A DNA stretch of 64,000 nt from Falsiroseomonas ponticola (lineage in GTDB: Bacteria > Pseudomonadota > Alphaproteobacteria > Acetobacterales > Acetobacteraceae), in NCBI RefSeq assembly GCF_016805305.1, contig NZ_JAERQN010000009.1:124001-188000 (forward strand). The letters are read 5' to 3'. Under the pieces are notes generated by a model. That model saw nothing but the letters and a program-made list of their open reading frames with translations. It did no database searches and was not told the origin of the DNA. A program made the position numbers and the translations under genes. Below are positions 46,749 to 54,841 of this stretch, piece after piece. Each line of letters begins with the position of its first letter. Positions within the stretch are counted from its first letter, which is position 1.

Positions 46749-47627
46749 TCAGCGCAGGCCCGCCGCCCGCAGCCTTTCCCGCGCCGCCGCGATCTGGGGC
46801 AGGTCGAGGTTCACGCCGGGGTTGGCACGGTAGATCGCGAAGCAGCCCGCGACATAGTCCTCCAGCCCGATCCGGCGGTCCCCGTCGGGGCCGCGCAGCC
46901 GGGCGTTCTTCAGGTAGATGGTATCTCCCTTGAATCCAAGACGCCCGGCGATTTCCGGGAAGACGGGCAGCACGCCCATCTTGGCCAGGCCGTCGCGGAT
47001 GGCGGGCGGTTCGCCGGCCGGCACCGCTTCCCCGGCCCGGGCCAGGGCCAGCGGCACGATGGAGGCGATGACGAAGGCCTTGGGGTGGATGCCGCTGTAC
47101 ATGAAGCTGCCCTGGGCGCGCCAGGCATCGATCGGCAGCGTCAGCCCCGTGCGCGCCGCGGCTTCCTTCAGGAAGGCGAGGGAGCGTTCATATTCCTCGA
47201 AATAGCCGAGCGCCGAATAGACATAGGCGTTGAACAGCCGCGTCGCGCGCGCCGCCGAAAGGCCTTCCGCATAGGCGGCCGCGGCGATCAGCGAATGCGC
47301 GCCCCCGATCGGGGAGGAGAGGTCCTTGCCATCGGCCTGCAGGGAGATCTCGTCCGGGTGGAAGCCGCGGAAGGTGATGGCGGGGAAGAGCACCATGTTG
47401 CGCAGGCGCTTGGAGAGCTGTTCCGTCCGCACCGCGCCGTAGGAGGCGCGCAGCGCCGGCTGCGCGAAGACCGTGTCCAGCGTTTCCAGCCGTTGCACGA
47501 TGGCCTCGTCGTTCATCAGCATCCGGTAGGAATAGACATCGACCTCCGCATCCGGCTGGATGGCCTTGATGCCCGCGGCGAAACCTGCCGACTGGCAGTT
47601 GCCGACGACCGCGTATCGCTTACCCAC
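46749..47627 (-). CDS. WcbI-type polysaccharide biosynthesis protein (first copy)
   Basis: A 292-residue paralogue of the WcbI-type gene at 44712. It begins KRYAVVG9-N-C-Q12-S and shares TFRGFHPDEISL and RATRLFNAYVYSALGYFEEY. The C-terminal region ends GLEDYVAGCFAIYRANPGVN, which aligns with ALEDFIAASYQVM of the other copy. It overlaps the stop of the upstream GSCFA gene by 8 nt, a tight coupling repeated in the second module. CoA-dependent acyl transfer is the best guess from WcbI of Burkholderia. A 67-nt gap separates it from the next module. Confidence 0.83.
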   Translation of the reverse strand: MGKRYAVVGNCQSAGFAAGIKAIQPDAEVDVYSYRMLMNDEAIVQRLETLDTVFAQPALRASYGAVRTEQLSKRLRNMVLFPAITFRGFHPDEISLQADGKDLSSPIGGAHSLIAAAAYAEGLSAARATRLFNAYVYSALGYFEEYERSLAFLKEAAARTGLTLPIDAWRAQGSFMYSGIHPKAFVIASIVPLALARAGEAVPAGEPPAIRDGLAKMGVLPVFPEIAGRLGFKGDTIYLKNARLRGPDGDRRIGLEDYVAGCFAIYRANPGVNLDLPQIAAARERLRAAGLR

Positions 47628-48750
47628 GGGCCTGCTCCGCCTTCTCCAGGACCTCCTCGTCGCACACGGTCTGGTTCAGCTCCTCGAGGTCGGCGACGAC
47701 GCGGGGCGCGCCGGCCAGGGTTGGACGGATGGCGGGGGCGCGATGCGCCGGCGCGCGGGGGCGGGGCGGGGCGGCGGCGCGCGTCGGCGGGGCCGCGCCA
47801 TCGGCCGCCAGGAAGTGGCGGCTGAAGATGGACATCACGTGCTTCACCCCCTCCGGCGTCACGCTGCGCAGGTCGGGCTCGAAGAAGCGGTAGTGGTTGT
47901 GGTGGCCGGTGATGATCTCGAAGGAGGGGAAGTAGGCGACGTTGGGCTGCGCCATCACCACCTCCTCCGCCACCACGCGCAGCGCGGACTTGCTGTAGAT
48001 GGTGGAGACGAGGACGTGCCGCGGTTCGTAGGTCGCGATCAGCGACACCGGGGAGACGGTGAGGATGACGCGCACCGTGGGGTTCACGCTGCGCAGCATG
48101 GTGACGAAGGTGTTCAGCTCCGTCGCCATGTCCACCACGCCGAAATTGGCGAAGGCGTAGTCCTCCTCGCGCCCGCCCTCGGGCTCCGCCACCACGCCGG
48201 GGGCGAGGGGGAAGACGGCACCGTCGCGCGTCGAATACCAGCCTTCCGTCAGGCCGAGCGTGTAGACGAAGACGTCGCAGGTCTCGAACATCTCCCGCAC
48301 CGCGGCCAGGTGGCGGGCGCGGTCGGCTTCCAGCGCTTCCAGCGTCGGGTAGCCGGCGGCCTGGATCTGCGGGCGGAAGGGATCGACCCAGGCGCCGTTC
48401 GGCATCCGCCACGCGGCGTCCAGCGGTTCGAACATTCCGTAGGCGCGCTCGAACAGCTGGAGGAGCTGGCGCACGGTGTAGACGTTGCCGAAGCGCGCGG
48501 GATAGACGCCGTAATTCTCCCCGCCGCCGGCGGGCTCGGGCTCCGTCACCAGGTAGCGGAAGCCCTGGCGGACGAGGGTGCGGGAGATGTGCTGCGCGAA
48601 GCAGCTTCCCGCGGTGGCCACCTTGTCGGCGGGCGCGATGGCGAAGGGGACGTCGGTGACGGGATCGACGGCCTCGGGCGCGGGCTCCGACACGGCGCGG
48701 CGCCAGAAGGATGTTCCGGGCAGGTCGCGGTAGGGATTACGCATGGTCAT
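47620..48750 (-). CDS. GSCFA-domain protein (first copy)
   Basis: A 376-residue GSCFA protein, first gene of the four-gene operon. ATG at 48750 has GGAG 6 nt upstream and gives MTMRNPYRDLPGTSFW, matching its paralogues. The family motif is VATAG48-S-C-F-A52-QHISRTL. VYTLGLTEGWYS, ILTVSPVSLIATYEPRHVLVSTIYSKSALR, YFPSFEIITGHH and DLRSVTPEGVKHV follow. A disordered Pro/Ala/Arg linker (about 320-350) leads to the tail TVCDEEVLEKA. The ILTVSP...YSKSALR block is nearly identical to that of the 45596 copy, which points to recent duplication of the GSCFA-WcbI pair. Confidence 0.88.
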   Translation of the reverse strand: MTMRNPYRDLPGTSFWRRAVSEPAPEAVDPVTDVPFAIAPADKVATAGSCFAQHISRTLVRQGFRYLVTEPEPAGGGENYGVYPARFGNVYTVRQLLQLFERAYGMFEPLDAAWRMPNGAWVDPFRPQIQAAGYPTLEALEADRARHLAAVREMFETCDVFVYTLGLTEGWYSTRDGAVFPLAPGVVAEPEGGREEDYAFANFGVVDMATELNTFVTMLRSVNPTVRVILTVSPVSLIATYEPRHVLVSTIYSKSALRVVAEEVVMAQPNVAYFPSFEIITGHHNHYRFFEPDLRSVTPEGVKHVMSIFSRHFLAADGAAPPTRAAAPPRPRAPAHRAPAIRPTLAGAPRVVADLEELNQTVCDEEVLEKAEQARG

Positions 48751-48963
48751 GCCTGGCTCCGTACGAGGCGCGAGGAGACCTGCATCGCCTCGCCTCCAAC
48801 CCTCGGCAGGCGGCCGTGCGAAGGGCGAACCGGGCAACACGGGCCGGCGGGAAGGCGAGAGGCGGAGCGATCACCGCGGATGATCCAACCGGGCCGGCGG
48901 GCAGGCGGCCCGCCTCCAGCAAGTCCTCGCGCTGCGGTCGACAAGTCATACTCACTTCCCTAC

Positions 48964-48992
48964 CTTATCGCATGCGGGTAGGGTCCGTTCAA
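48964..48992 (-). promoter_or_regulatory. candidate promoter with overlapping palindrome for the GSCFA-WcbI operon
   Basis: On the minus strand TTGAAC (48987-48992) and GATAAG (48964-48969) are spaced by exactly 17 nt, a good sigma-70-like match in a GC-rich genome. CCCTACC (48958-48964) and GGTAGGG (48977-48983) form a 7-bp inverted repeat covering the -10 box and spacer, which would suit a repressor. The leader to the ATG at 48750 would be about 205 nt. The wider 48751-49132 gap between the divergent operons holds no gene I can support; it has two copies of GGGCCGGCGGG (near 48840 and 48890). Confidence 0.45.
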
Positions 48993-49132
48993 GTCCGCGG
49001 GGGGTCGCCCCGAAGGGCCCGCCGGTCCCCGCGCGACCGTCGTCGCCGCGGCGCCGTCACGGGACGGAAGCCAGGCGGCGGTGCCGCGCCCACCCGGCCA
49101 TGCGGTTGCGTCTGATCTGGGAGAATTGCGAC

Positions 49133-50218
49133 ATGCCATCGCCCTATGCTGGCCTGCCGCCCACAAGCTTCTGGCGATCCGGCATCGCCGGCGCGGCCGA
49201 GGGCCAGTTCCCCGGCATCTTCAAGCCCCGCTTCGACATCACGCGGAAGACGCGCATCGCCACGGCGGGCAGCTGCTTCGCGCAGCATGTGGGGCGCCAC
49301 CTCCGCTCCCTCGGCTTCCGCATCCTCGATGCCGAACCCGCGCCGCCCGGCCTTTCGGATGACGAGGCGAAGGAGTTCGGCTTCAACCTCTATTCCGCGC
49401 GCTACGGCAACATCTACACGGTGCGGCAGCTGCTTCAGCTCGTGCAGGAAGCCTTCGGCCTGTTCACGCCCGCCGATGCCATCTGGCAGCGGGACGGCCG
49501 CTTCTTCGACGCGCTGCGGCCGACGGTGGAGCCCGATGGCCTGGCCACGGCGGAAGCCGTGCGCGCGCAGCGCGCCCAGCACCTGGCCCGCGTGCGCTCC
49601 GTCCTCCTCGAAGCCGATGTCCTGGTCTTCACGCTGGGCCTGGTGGAGGGCTGGGTGCATCGCCCCTCCGGCACCGTGTACCCGACCGCGCCCGGCACCG
49701 TCGCGGAGAGCGCGGCGCCGCAGGATATCGGCCTGCACTGCTTCGACTTCGTCGAGGTGCGCGATGACCTTCGCGCCGTGCACGCGCTGCTCAAGCAGCA
49801 CAATCCGAAGCTGCGCTTCCTGCTGACGGTGTCGCCCGTGCCGCTGACCGCGACCGCGCTCGATGACCATGTGCTGGTGGCCACCACCTACGCCAAGAGC
49901 ACGCTGCGTGCCGTCGCCGGCCAGATCCGGCAGGAGAACGCGGATTTCGACTACTTCCCCTCCTTCGAGATCGTCGCGGGCCATCCCTCCGGCGGGCGCT
50001 TCTACAAGCCCAACCTGCGGGAGGTGACGAACCAGGGCGTCGCCTGCGTCATGTCCCACTTCTCCGCCGCGCTCGGCGTCACCGCCGCGCCGGCGGCGCC
50101 GGCGGAAGCGCCACCGCCGCCGCCGCCCGCCTTGGATGCGGAGGAGGAGCGGGAGAAGATCATCTGCGACGAGATGCTGCTCGAAGCCTTCGCTCCTCCC
50201 TCGGCAAAGGGCCGCTGA
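49133..50218 (+). CDS. GSCFA-domain protein (third copy)
   Basis: A 361-residue GSCFA protein on the opposite strand, divergent from the other two. ATG at 49133 (MPSPYAGLPPTSFW) has GGGAG 9 nt upstream; an ATG 33 nt earlier is rejected because paralogues align here. Motif IATAG46-S-C-F-A50 is followed by VFTLGLVEGW, LLTVSPVPLTATA, YAKSTLRAVAG and YFPSFEIVAGHPSG. An Ala/Pro-rich linker (AAPAAPAEAPPPPPP) ends in IICDEMLLEAF. It is more diverged than the other two. Its partner, 1 nt downstream, is not WcbI-like but an SGNH-like protein. Confidence 0.87.
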   Translation: MPSPYAGLPPTSFWRSGIAGAAEGQFPGIFKPRFDITRKTRIATAGSCFAQHVGRHLRSLGFRILDAEPAPPGLSDDEAKEFGFNLYSARYGNIYTVRQLLQLVQEAFGLFTPADAIWQRDGRFFDALRPTVEPDGLATAEAVRAQRAQHLARVRSVLLEADVLVFTLGLVEGWVHRPSGTVYPTAPGTVAESAAPQDIGLHCFDFVEVRDDLRAVHALLKQHNPKLRFLLTVSPVPLTATALDDHVLVATTYAKSTLRAVAGQIRQENADFDYFPSFEIVAGHPSGGRFYKPNLREVTNQGVACVMSHFSAALGVTAAPAAPAEAPPPPPPALDAEEEREKIICDEMLLEAFAPPSAKGR

Positions 50219-50219
50219 G

Positions 50220-51002
50220 ATGCTGCGTCTCTGCATCGTGGGTGCGTCCCACGTCCTCGCGCTGCGCGAAGGCGCGCCGGACCTGGCGGCCGAATGCCAG
50301 CGCCGCGGCATCCGGCTGACCTTCTTCGCCAACAAGCTCAACGCCGTCACGGTGGCGGATGGCCTGCTGGCCCCGGATCCGCCGCTGCGCTCCAAGCTGC
50401 GCGCCCGGGTGCTGAGCAAGGGCGGCGTGCCCGATGTCTCGCTGGGGGACTACGATGCCTTCGCCGTGGTCGGCGTCGGGCTGTTCCGCACGGCGCTGCA
50501 GATCTACGGCCAGTGCCGCGCCGAATCGCATGACCCCGGCGACGGGTCGCAGCAGCTTGTCTCTGATCGCTGCTTCGAGACGTCGCTGGCGAACACCATG
50601 CGGCAGACCGAACACGCGCACCGCTTCTCGCTGCGGCTGCGCGCCGGCACGGATGTGCCGATCGCGCTGCTGCCCGTGCCCTTCTACAAGGAATCGATGG
50701 CGGACAGCGAGGAGTTCGGCCCGCGCCTGATCCCCATGCGCGATGCACGCGCTGCCCAGGCGCTGGCCGACAGCTACCGGCGCGCCATGCGCCGCCTGGC
50801 CGGCGACCAGTTCACCGTCATCGACCAGGCGCCGGAAACGCTGGCCACCCCCGCGCTGACGCATGACGATTTCTCCGTCGGCAAGCGGGAGACGAGCGAA
50901 GGCATCTTCGACGACCCCAACCACATGAACGGCACCTATGGCCGCATCATGCTGGCGCGCTGCCTGGACTGGGCGGAGACGGTGGTGAAGGTGCCGGCCT
51001 GA
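50220..51002 (+). CDS. SGNH-hydrolase-like partner of the third GSCFA protein
   Basis: A 260-residue protein starting one base after the GSCFA stop. The N-terminal strand LRLCIVG8-A-S-H11 sits where SGNH enzymes have GDS and WcbI has GNCQ. The C-terminal F-D231-D232-P-N-H235-MNGTYG looks like the DxxH catalytic block of SGNH hydrolases. The middle (ANTMRQTEHAHRFSLRLRAGTDVPIALLPVPFYKE) is unfamiliar. Serine esterase or acyltransferase activity is inferred. An in-frame ATG 84 nt upstream lies in the preceding gene and is rejected. A GC hairpin (GGCCGCGCGGCC) follows the stop at about 51016. Confidence 0.75.
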   Translation: MLRLCIVGASHVLALREGAPDLAAECQRRGIRLTFFANKLNAVTVADGLLAPDPPLRSKLRARVLSKGGVPDVSLGDYDAFAVVGVGLFRTALQIYGQCRAESHDPGDGSQQLVSDRCFETSLANTMRQTEHAHRFSLRLRAGTDVPIALLPVPFYKESMADSEEFGPRLIPMRDARAAQALADSYRRAMRRLAGDQFTVIDQAPETLATPALTHDDFSVGKRETSEGIFDDPNHMNGTYGRIMLARCLDWAETVVKVPA

Positions 51003-51447
51003 GGAAAAAGGCAGGGCCGCGCGGCCTTCCTCCCGATTCCTGAAGAGGCGGTAACCCCCCTCGTCTCCGGTCCAGCATGGTATGCTTGAGGCCGCGTTCC
51101 GAGATTGTAACTCGGCCGGCCGCGATCGGGACGACTCAGGACGGGACGCGTTTCTCCTACGTCTCGATCAGCGCTGGTTAAGCGGCTGTCCTGCGGCCCC
51201 TGCCCCAAATCGCCTTTTGTATCCCTTCTTCACCACAGTGCCGCGCGGGCAGGACGCTTGGAATCATGGGGAGGTCACTAGGGTCAATTGCCGTCCTTCG
51301 GGAAAGGTGACGTGGGGTGTCGGGCGATGCTGGAGAGCGAGACTCCCTGGGCGCATATCGGCAGCGGCACGGAGTTCGGCTCGCGGATCGAGACCACTGA
51401 CGTCCGAACCCTCGCTGGAAGCCTTGCGAATCCTGTGGGAGGCGTTG
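51003..51447. other. non-coding boundary region of an island
   Basis: Base composition becomes visibly less GC-rich from about 51,040 onward, marking the left edge of a foreign segment. I see no gene I can support. Overlapping reading frames on both strands exist (for example 51178-51597 on the minus strand) but none has a recognisable protein pattern. CCGAG-ATTGTAA-CTCGG near 51105 is a small inverted repeat. Confidence 0.4.
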
Positions 51448-51657
51448 ATGACGAGGACACGGTTTGACGACAAAACCAACCCTTCGCGACGGAGCCGCGC
51501 AGACTATCTCTTCGACTTTCCCGCGAACCTCTGGTGGGTGAATGTTTGCCCCTCCGTTGACGACTCGGCATTGCAAGAAACTCGGGTATCCGCGCATGCT
51601 TCGGTCAATATGGAAACAGGTGGTCAGGCGCGGCCACGATTCGCCGGGGCGGAATGA
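51448..51657 (+). CDS. possible small gene coupled to the phosphoesterase-NTPase
   Basis: A 69-residue reading frame, MTRTRFDDKTNPSRRSRADY and onward to RPRFAGAE. A strong Shine-Dalgarno GGGAGG (51437-51442) lies 5 nt before its ATG. Its TGA overlaps the ATG of the next gene (ATGA). Those are marks of a real first gene in an operon. However, the protein matches nothing I know and the frame stays open upstream to 51082, so chance is possible. If real, it would be the natural partner of the large fusion protein. Confidence 0.35.
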   Translation: MTRTRFDDKTNPSRRSRADYLFDFPANLWWVNVCPSVDDSALQETRVSAHASVNMETGGQARPRFAGAE

Positions 51658-54578
51658 TGCACGTCAGTTGGCTTCATATCTCGGACGTTCACTCGCACGA
51701 AAGCGAAGGACATCATCGCACCGCGATGTACGCAGAGATCGTCGCGGCAGTGAAGGCCAGATCGGATAAGCCGGATTTTGTGTTTTTCACCGGCGACCTA
51801 GCATACTCCGGAGCAAAGACAGAGTATGATCTTCTCGAGAACCATCTGCTCGTTCCTCTCCGCTCGGCCTTGCCATCTCCGTGTAAGTTCTTTGCGGTAC
51901 CGGGCAATCACGACGTTGACCGAAAAAGGATCGTCAATCCCCGACTTTGGATGACGGAGCAGAGGGAGAGCGATGCCTTTCAAGAAGTCAGTGCAATTGG
52001 CCAGCGGAAGCGCCGTGACGCTCTACTGGCTCGGTTTCAAGAATATTGCTCCATCGAAAGTCGCCTTTTCGACTGGAAAGACAACTGGCTTGATTCGGAG
52101 CGTGGCACAGCGTGCAGCGTCGAGACGGTCGGTGGACGTTGCATCGCGATCGTTGGTATAAATACCGCTTGGCTGTGTCATGACAACGACGACTGGGGGA
52201 AGCTAACGGCCGGTCGCACCATGGTTGACGCTGGTCTGCGCAAAGCGGCAGATGCGAACGCGGACATCACAATCGTGCTGGGCCACCATCCGCTTGCCGC
52301 GATGAAGGGCGAGAAGCCTTGGTCGGATGGAGCCCGGATTGAGGCCCGCTTGAGCCAGGCAAATGCTGTTTATCTGCATGGCCACCTCCACAGATCAGGG
52401 GCTCAGCAAACCGGCGATTCAATGCGCTCGGTACTTGCTATCCAAGCGCCGTCTGGCTTCCAGGCGGGCGATAATGCGACGTGGCGCAATGGAATTCTGT
52501 GGGGAGGCGTGGACTTCTCGACCCGACGCGTGATCATTCAGCCCTTGCGTTGGAATGACGAACACCAATGCTACGTGCCAGATTCTGACGCTGCCCCTCC
52601 TCATCTCCGCGTGCCCGATATCGACGGGTTCGCCTATCGGCTGCCAGGCAAAGCGCCTGAGAGCAACGCCCTCCCCGTTGCTACCGTTCTCGGACAAGTC
52701 CTTCCCTCGGTCCCAGATGGTTGGGAAGTCATCAATCGCGATGCGCTCGGGCAGCGTACCGCAACCCGCCCATCCGCAGCCATGATGAAGGATTGGTTCG
52801 ACGGCCAGTTTCCTCGCTGGGAAGTAGCCGCCGCGGAGGGCGTTCGGCCGCGCCGTGTCGTCGAGGACGTCGCACGGCGCTTCGCGGCAGCACATGCTGG
52901 AGCATCGCAGCCGACCGTGACCTTATTCACTGGGGCCGGCGGCGAGGGCAAGTCAGCCGCGCTGCTTCAGGTGGCTGCGTCACTGCTACGCGGTGAGCAG
53001 GAATGGACCTGCGTGTCTCGCAAAGCTGCTGCAGCCGAGCTGCCGGATGACCTGTTTGCGAAGCTATCGCTCCGTCCTGGCCATGCCTGGATCATTGTCG
53101 TGGATGATGCCGAGAACATTGGGCGGCAACTGGCAGCCGCGATGCGCGGACTCCAGCCGCGGACCGACGTGCATCTCCTGCTGGCGGCTCGTGCCGCCGA
53201 TTGGGCGATCCGCGGTTTGACCGATGCGGTATGGCAAGGCGTGGCGGAATTTCGTCGCGCCACGATCGCCGGTCTCGATGCCGATGACGCGCGCCGGATT
53301 GCGGATGGCTGGGCCGCGTATGGTGATGAGGCGAAAGGGGCGATGCTCCGCGGGAAAAGTGCCGAGCAGATTGCCGCGGCGCTGCTTGAGCAGGCACGTC
53401 AGTCAGCGGCTCGACAAGACGAGGGCGCGCTGCTGGGAGCCTTGCTCATGGCGCGATCGGGGGAGGACCTCAAGGCTAGAGTTGGAAGGTTGATCACGCC
53501 CTTGGCGGGTGCGCCTGGAGTCGGCGAGTACTCGCTGCGCGACGTCTACGCGATGATCGTAGCGATGCATGCGGAAAACCAGTTGTATCTCTCGCGGACC
53601 GTTCTGGCTTATGCGCTGAATTGTTCGGAGGCGGAACTCGACCAAGGGTCGTTGCGGCTGTTGCGGAACGAGGCGATGTTGGACACCGGTGGAACCTATA
53701 TCTTGACGCGGCATCGCCGGGTCGCCGAGGCCGCGCGGGACTGGTTGGTTGAAACGGGTGAAAGAGTGGACCGCTGGTATCCCTGGCTCGCCCGTGCTGC
53801 GCTGCGGCAGTTTTTGCAGCAGCGCCCATCGACGCACGATATGGCGATGTGGTGCAATGAATTGCCACGACACTTCACGCAACAACCGCCGAATCGGCGG
53901 CCGGTGGCTGTGGCTATCACAAAGGCATTGTTTGAGGCGCATCCGGCCGATCCGATGAGATTGACCAGCTATTCTTCAACGCTCCGCCGTACGGGAAATG
54001 CTGGCTCTGCGTTCGATCTCATGAGCAAGGAAGCGCCAGCATTTTCGCGTCGCCGCGACGTGCTTTACGAATGGAGCGTTTCTGCTGGCGGGGCAGGTGA
54101 CTACGGCCTCGATGTTTGGCTTGCCGCAAAATCATTCGCTGACGATACCGGCCCGGATCTCACGCCATTGCGATTCAAGCTCGGCCTTGCAGGTCTCGGC
54201 GCAGCCTTTCGGAATCTGCGAAGCATGACGCAAGATCCTCGCTTTTCTGCAGGTCAGGCAGCGTGCGGGCGGCTCGGCCTTATGCTCCAGGAGGTCGATG
54301 TAACCACCAAGGGCTATTTCGAGGAACACGCGAGAGCAGAGCAATCGCGATCGGCGATGCGGCCAACCGTGCAAACGGATATAGACACCATGCGCCGCGC
54401 CATAACCGCGGCGGCCGACGAAGTGCAGGTGGAAAACAACCCCCCGGCGATCGCAGATTTGATCGGAGAGCCTGACGGCTACCGCTTCAGCGCGCTTGCA
54501 GCGCTCTTGTCCGATCGGCGGCCAGGGCACGAAGGTGGCCGAGACACCCCGAAGCCGGGCCGCGGTCTTCGGCGCTGA
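51654..54578 (+). CDS. metallophosphoesterase-P-loop NTPase fusion, candidate defence protein
   Basis: A 974-residue soluble protein. Residues 1-330 are a calcineurin-like metallophosphoesterase with every metal motif: D11-V-H13, G47-D48, G84-N-H-D87, G210-H-H212 and G243-H-L-H246. Residues about 390-560 are a P-loop NTPase with Walker A G427-AGGEGKS434, hydrophobic Walker B IIVVD484-D485, and LLLAARAADW like the sensor-1 strand of STAND/AAA proteins. The C-terminal 400 residues are helical with no named repeat. An enzymatic effector, a switch ATPase and a helical sensor in that order is the plan of several antiphage NTPases. Composition differs from the host and IS elements follow directly, which supports transfer. 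Defence is an inference. Confidence 0.85.
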   Translation: MMHVSWLHISDVHSHESEGHHRTAMYAEIVAAVKARSDKPDFVFFTGDLAYSGAKTEYDLLENHLLVPLRSALPSPCKFFAVPGNHDVDRKRIVNPRLWMTEQRESDAFQEVSAIGQRKRRDALLARFQEYCSIESRLFDWKDNWLDSERGTACSVETVGGRCIAIVGINTAWLCHDNDDWGKLTAGRTMVDAGLRKAADANADITIVLGHHPLAAMKGEKPWSDGARIEARLSQANAVYLHGHLHRSGAQQTGDSMRSVLAIQAPSGFQAGDNATWRNGILWGGVDFSTRRVIIQPLRWNDEHQCYVPDSDAAPPHLRVPDIDGFAYRLPGKAPESNALPVATVLGQVLPSVPDGWEVINRDALGQRTATRPSAAMMKDWFDGQFPRWEVAAAEGVRPRRVVEDVARRFAAAHAGASQPTVTLFTGAGGEGKSAALLQVAASLLRGEQEWTCVSRKAAAAELPDDLFAKLSLRPGHAWIIVVDDAENIGRQLAAAMRGLQPRTDVHLLLAARAADWAIRGLTDAVWQGVAEFRRATIAGLDADDARRIADGWAAYGDEAKGAMLRGKSAEQIAAALLEQARQSAARQDEGALLGALLMARSGEDLKARVGRLITPLAGAPGVGEYSLRDVYAMIVAMHAENQLYLSRTVLAYALNCSEAELDQGSLRLLRNEAMLDTGGTYILTRHRRVAEAARDWLVETGERVDRWYPWLARAALRQFLQQRPSTHDMAMWCNELPRHFTQQPPNRRPVAVAITKALFEAHPADPMRLTSYSSTLRRTGNAGSAFDLMSKEAPAFSRRRDVLYEWSVSAGGAGDYGLDVWLAAKSFADDTGPDLTPLRFKLGLAGLGAAFRNLRSMTQDPRFSAGQAACGRLGLMLQEVDVTTKGYFEEHARAEQSRSAMRPTVQTDIDTMRRAITAAADEVQVENNPPAIADLIGEPDGYRFSALAALLSDRRPGHEGGRDTPKPGRGLRR

Positions 54579-54768
54579 TGTGAGCATCCTGGCGGCACCT
54601 AGCCGAGCGAAAAGCAGCGTAGCGGTGCGAACGAGAGCGCAACTGGCGGTGGAAGTGCGACTCGGTACAGGCGGTGTCCAGGCTGGAGCCTTGGAAACCA
54701 GCAGATCAAAGTGCTGCGCAGTACAGAACCGGCCACACAGTAGAAGCCTGAATCATCGAAAAATGAAG

Positions 54769-54806
54769 TTGGAGCGCCCACCAATTCGACCGGACAGGCG
54801 CTCCAA
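54769..54806. repeat. perfect 10-bp inverted repeat
   Basis: TTGGAGCGCC (54769-54778) and GGCGCTCCAA (54797-54806) flank an 18-nt loop, 191 nt after the NTPase gene and 35 nt before the IS3-type reading frame. It may be a terminator for the NTPase operon or part of a mobile-element end. Confidence 0.6.
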
Positions 54807-54841
54807 CCGTGAGGGCCTGTTCGTAAGCCTAAGCCCCGCCT

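Noticed and set aside
51178..51597. Minus-strand frame of about 140 codons in the island boundary
   Set aside because: No ribosome-binding site, no family pattern, Arg/Pro/Ser-rich text; it competes with a better plus-strand candidate.
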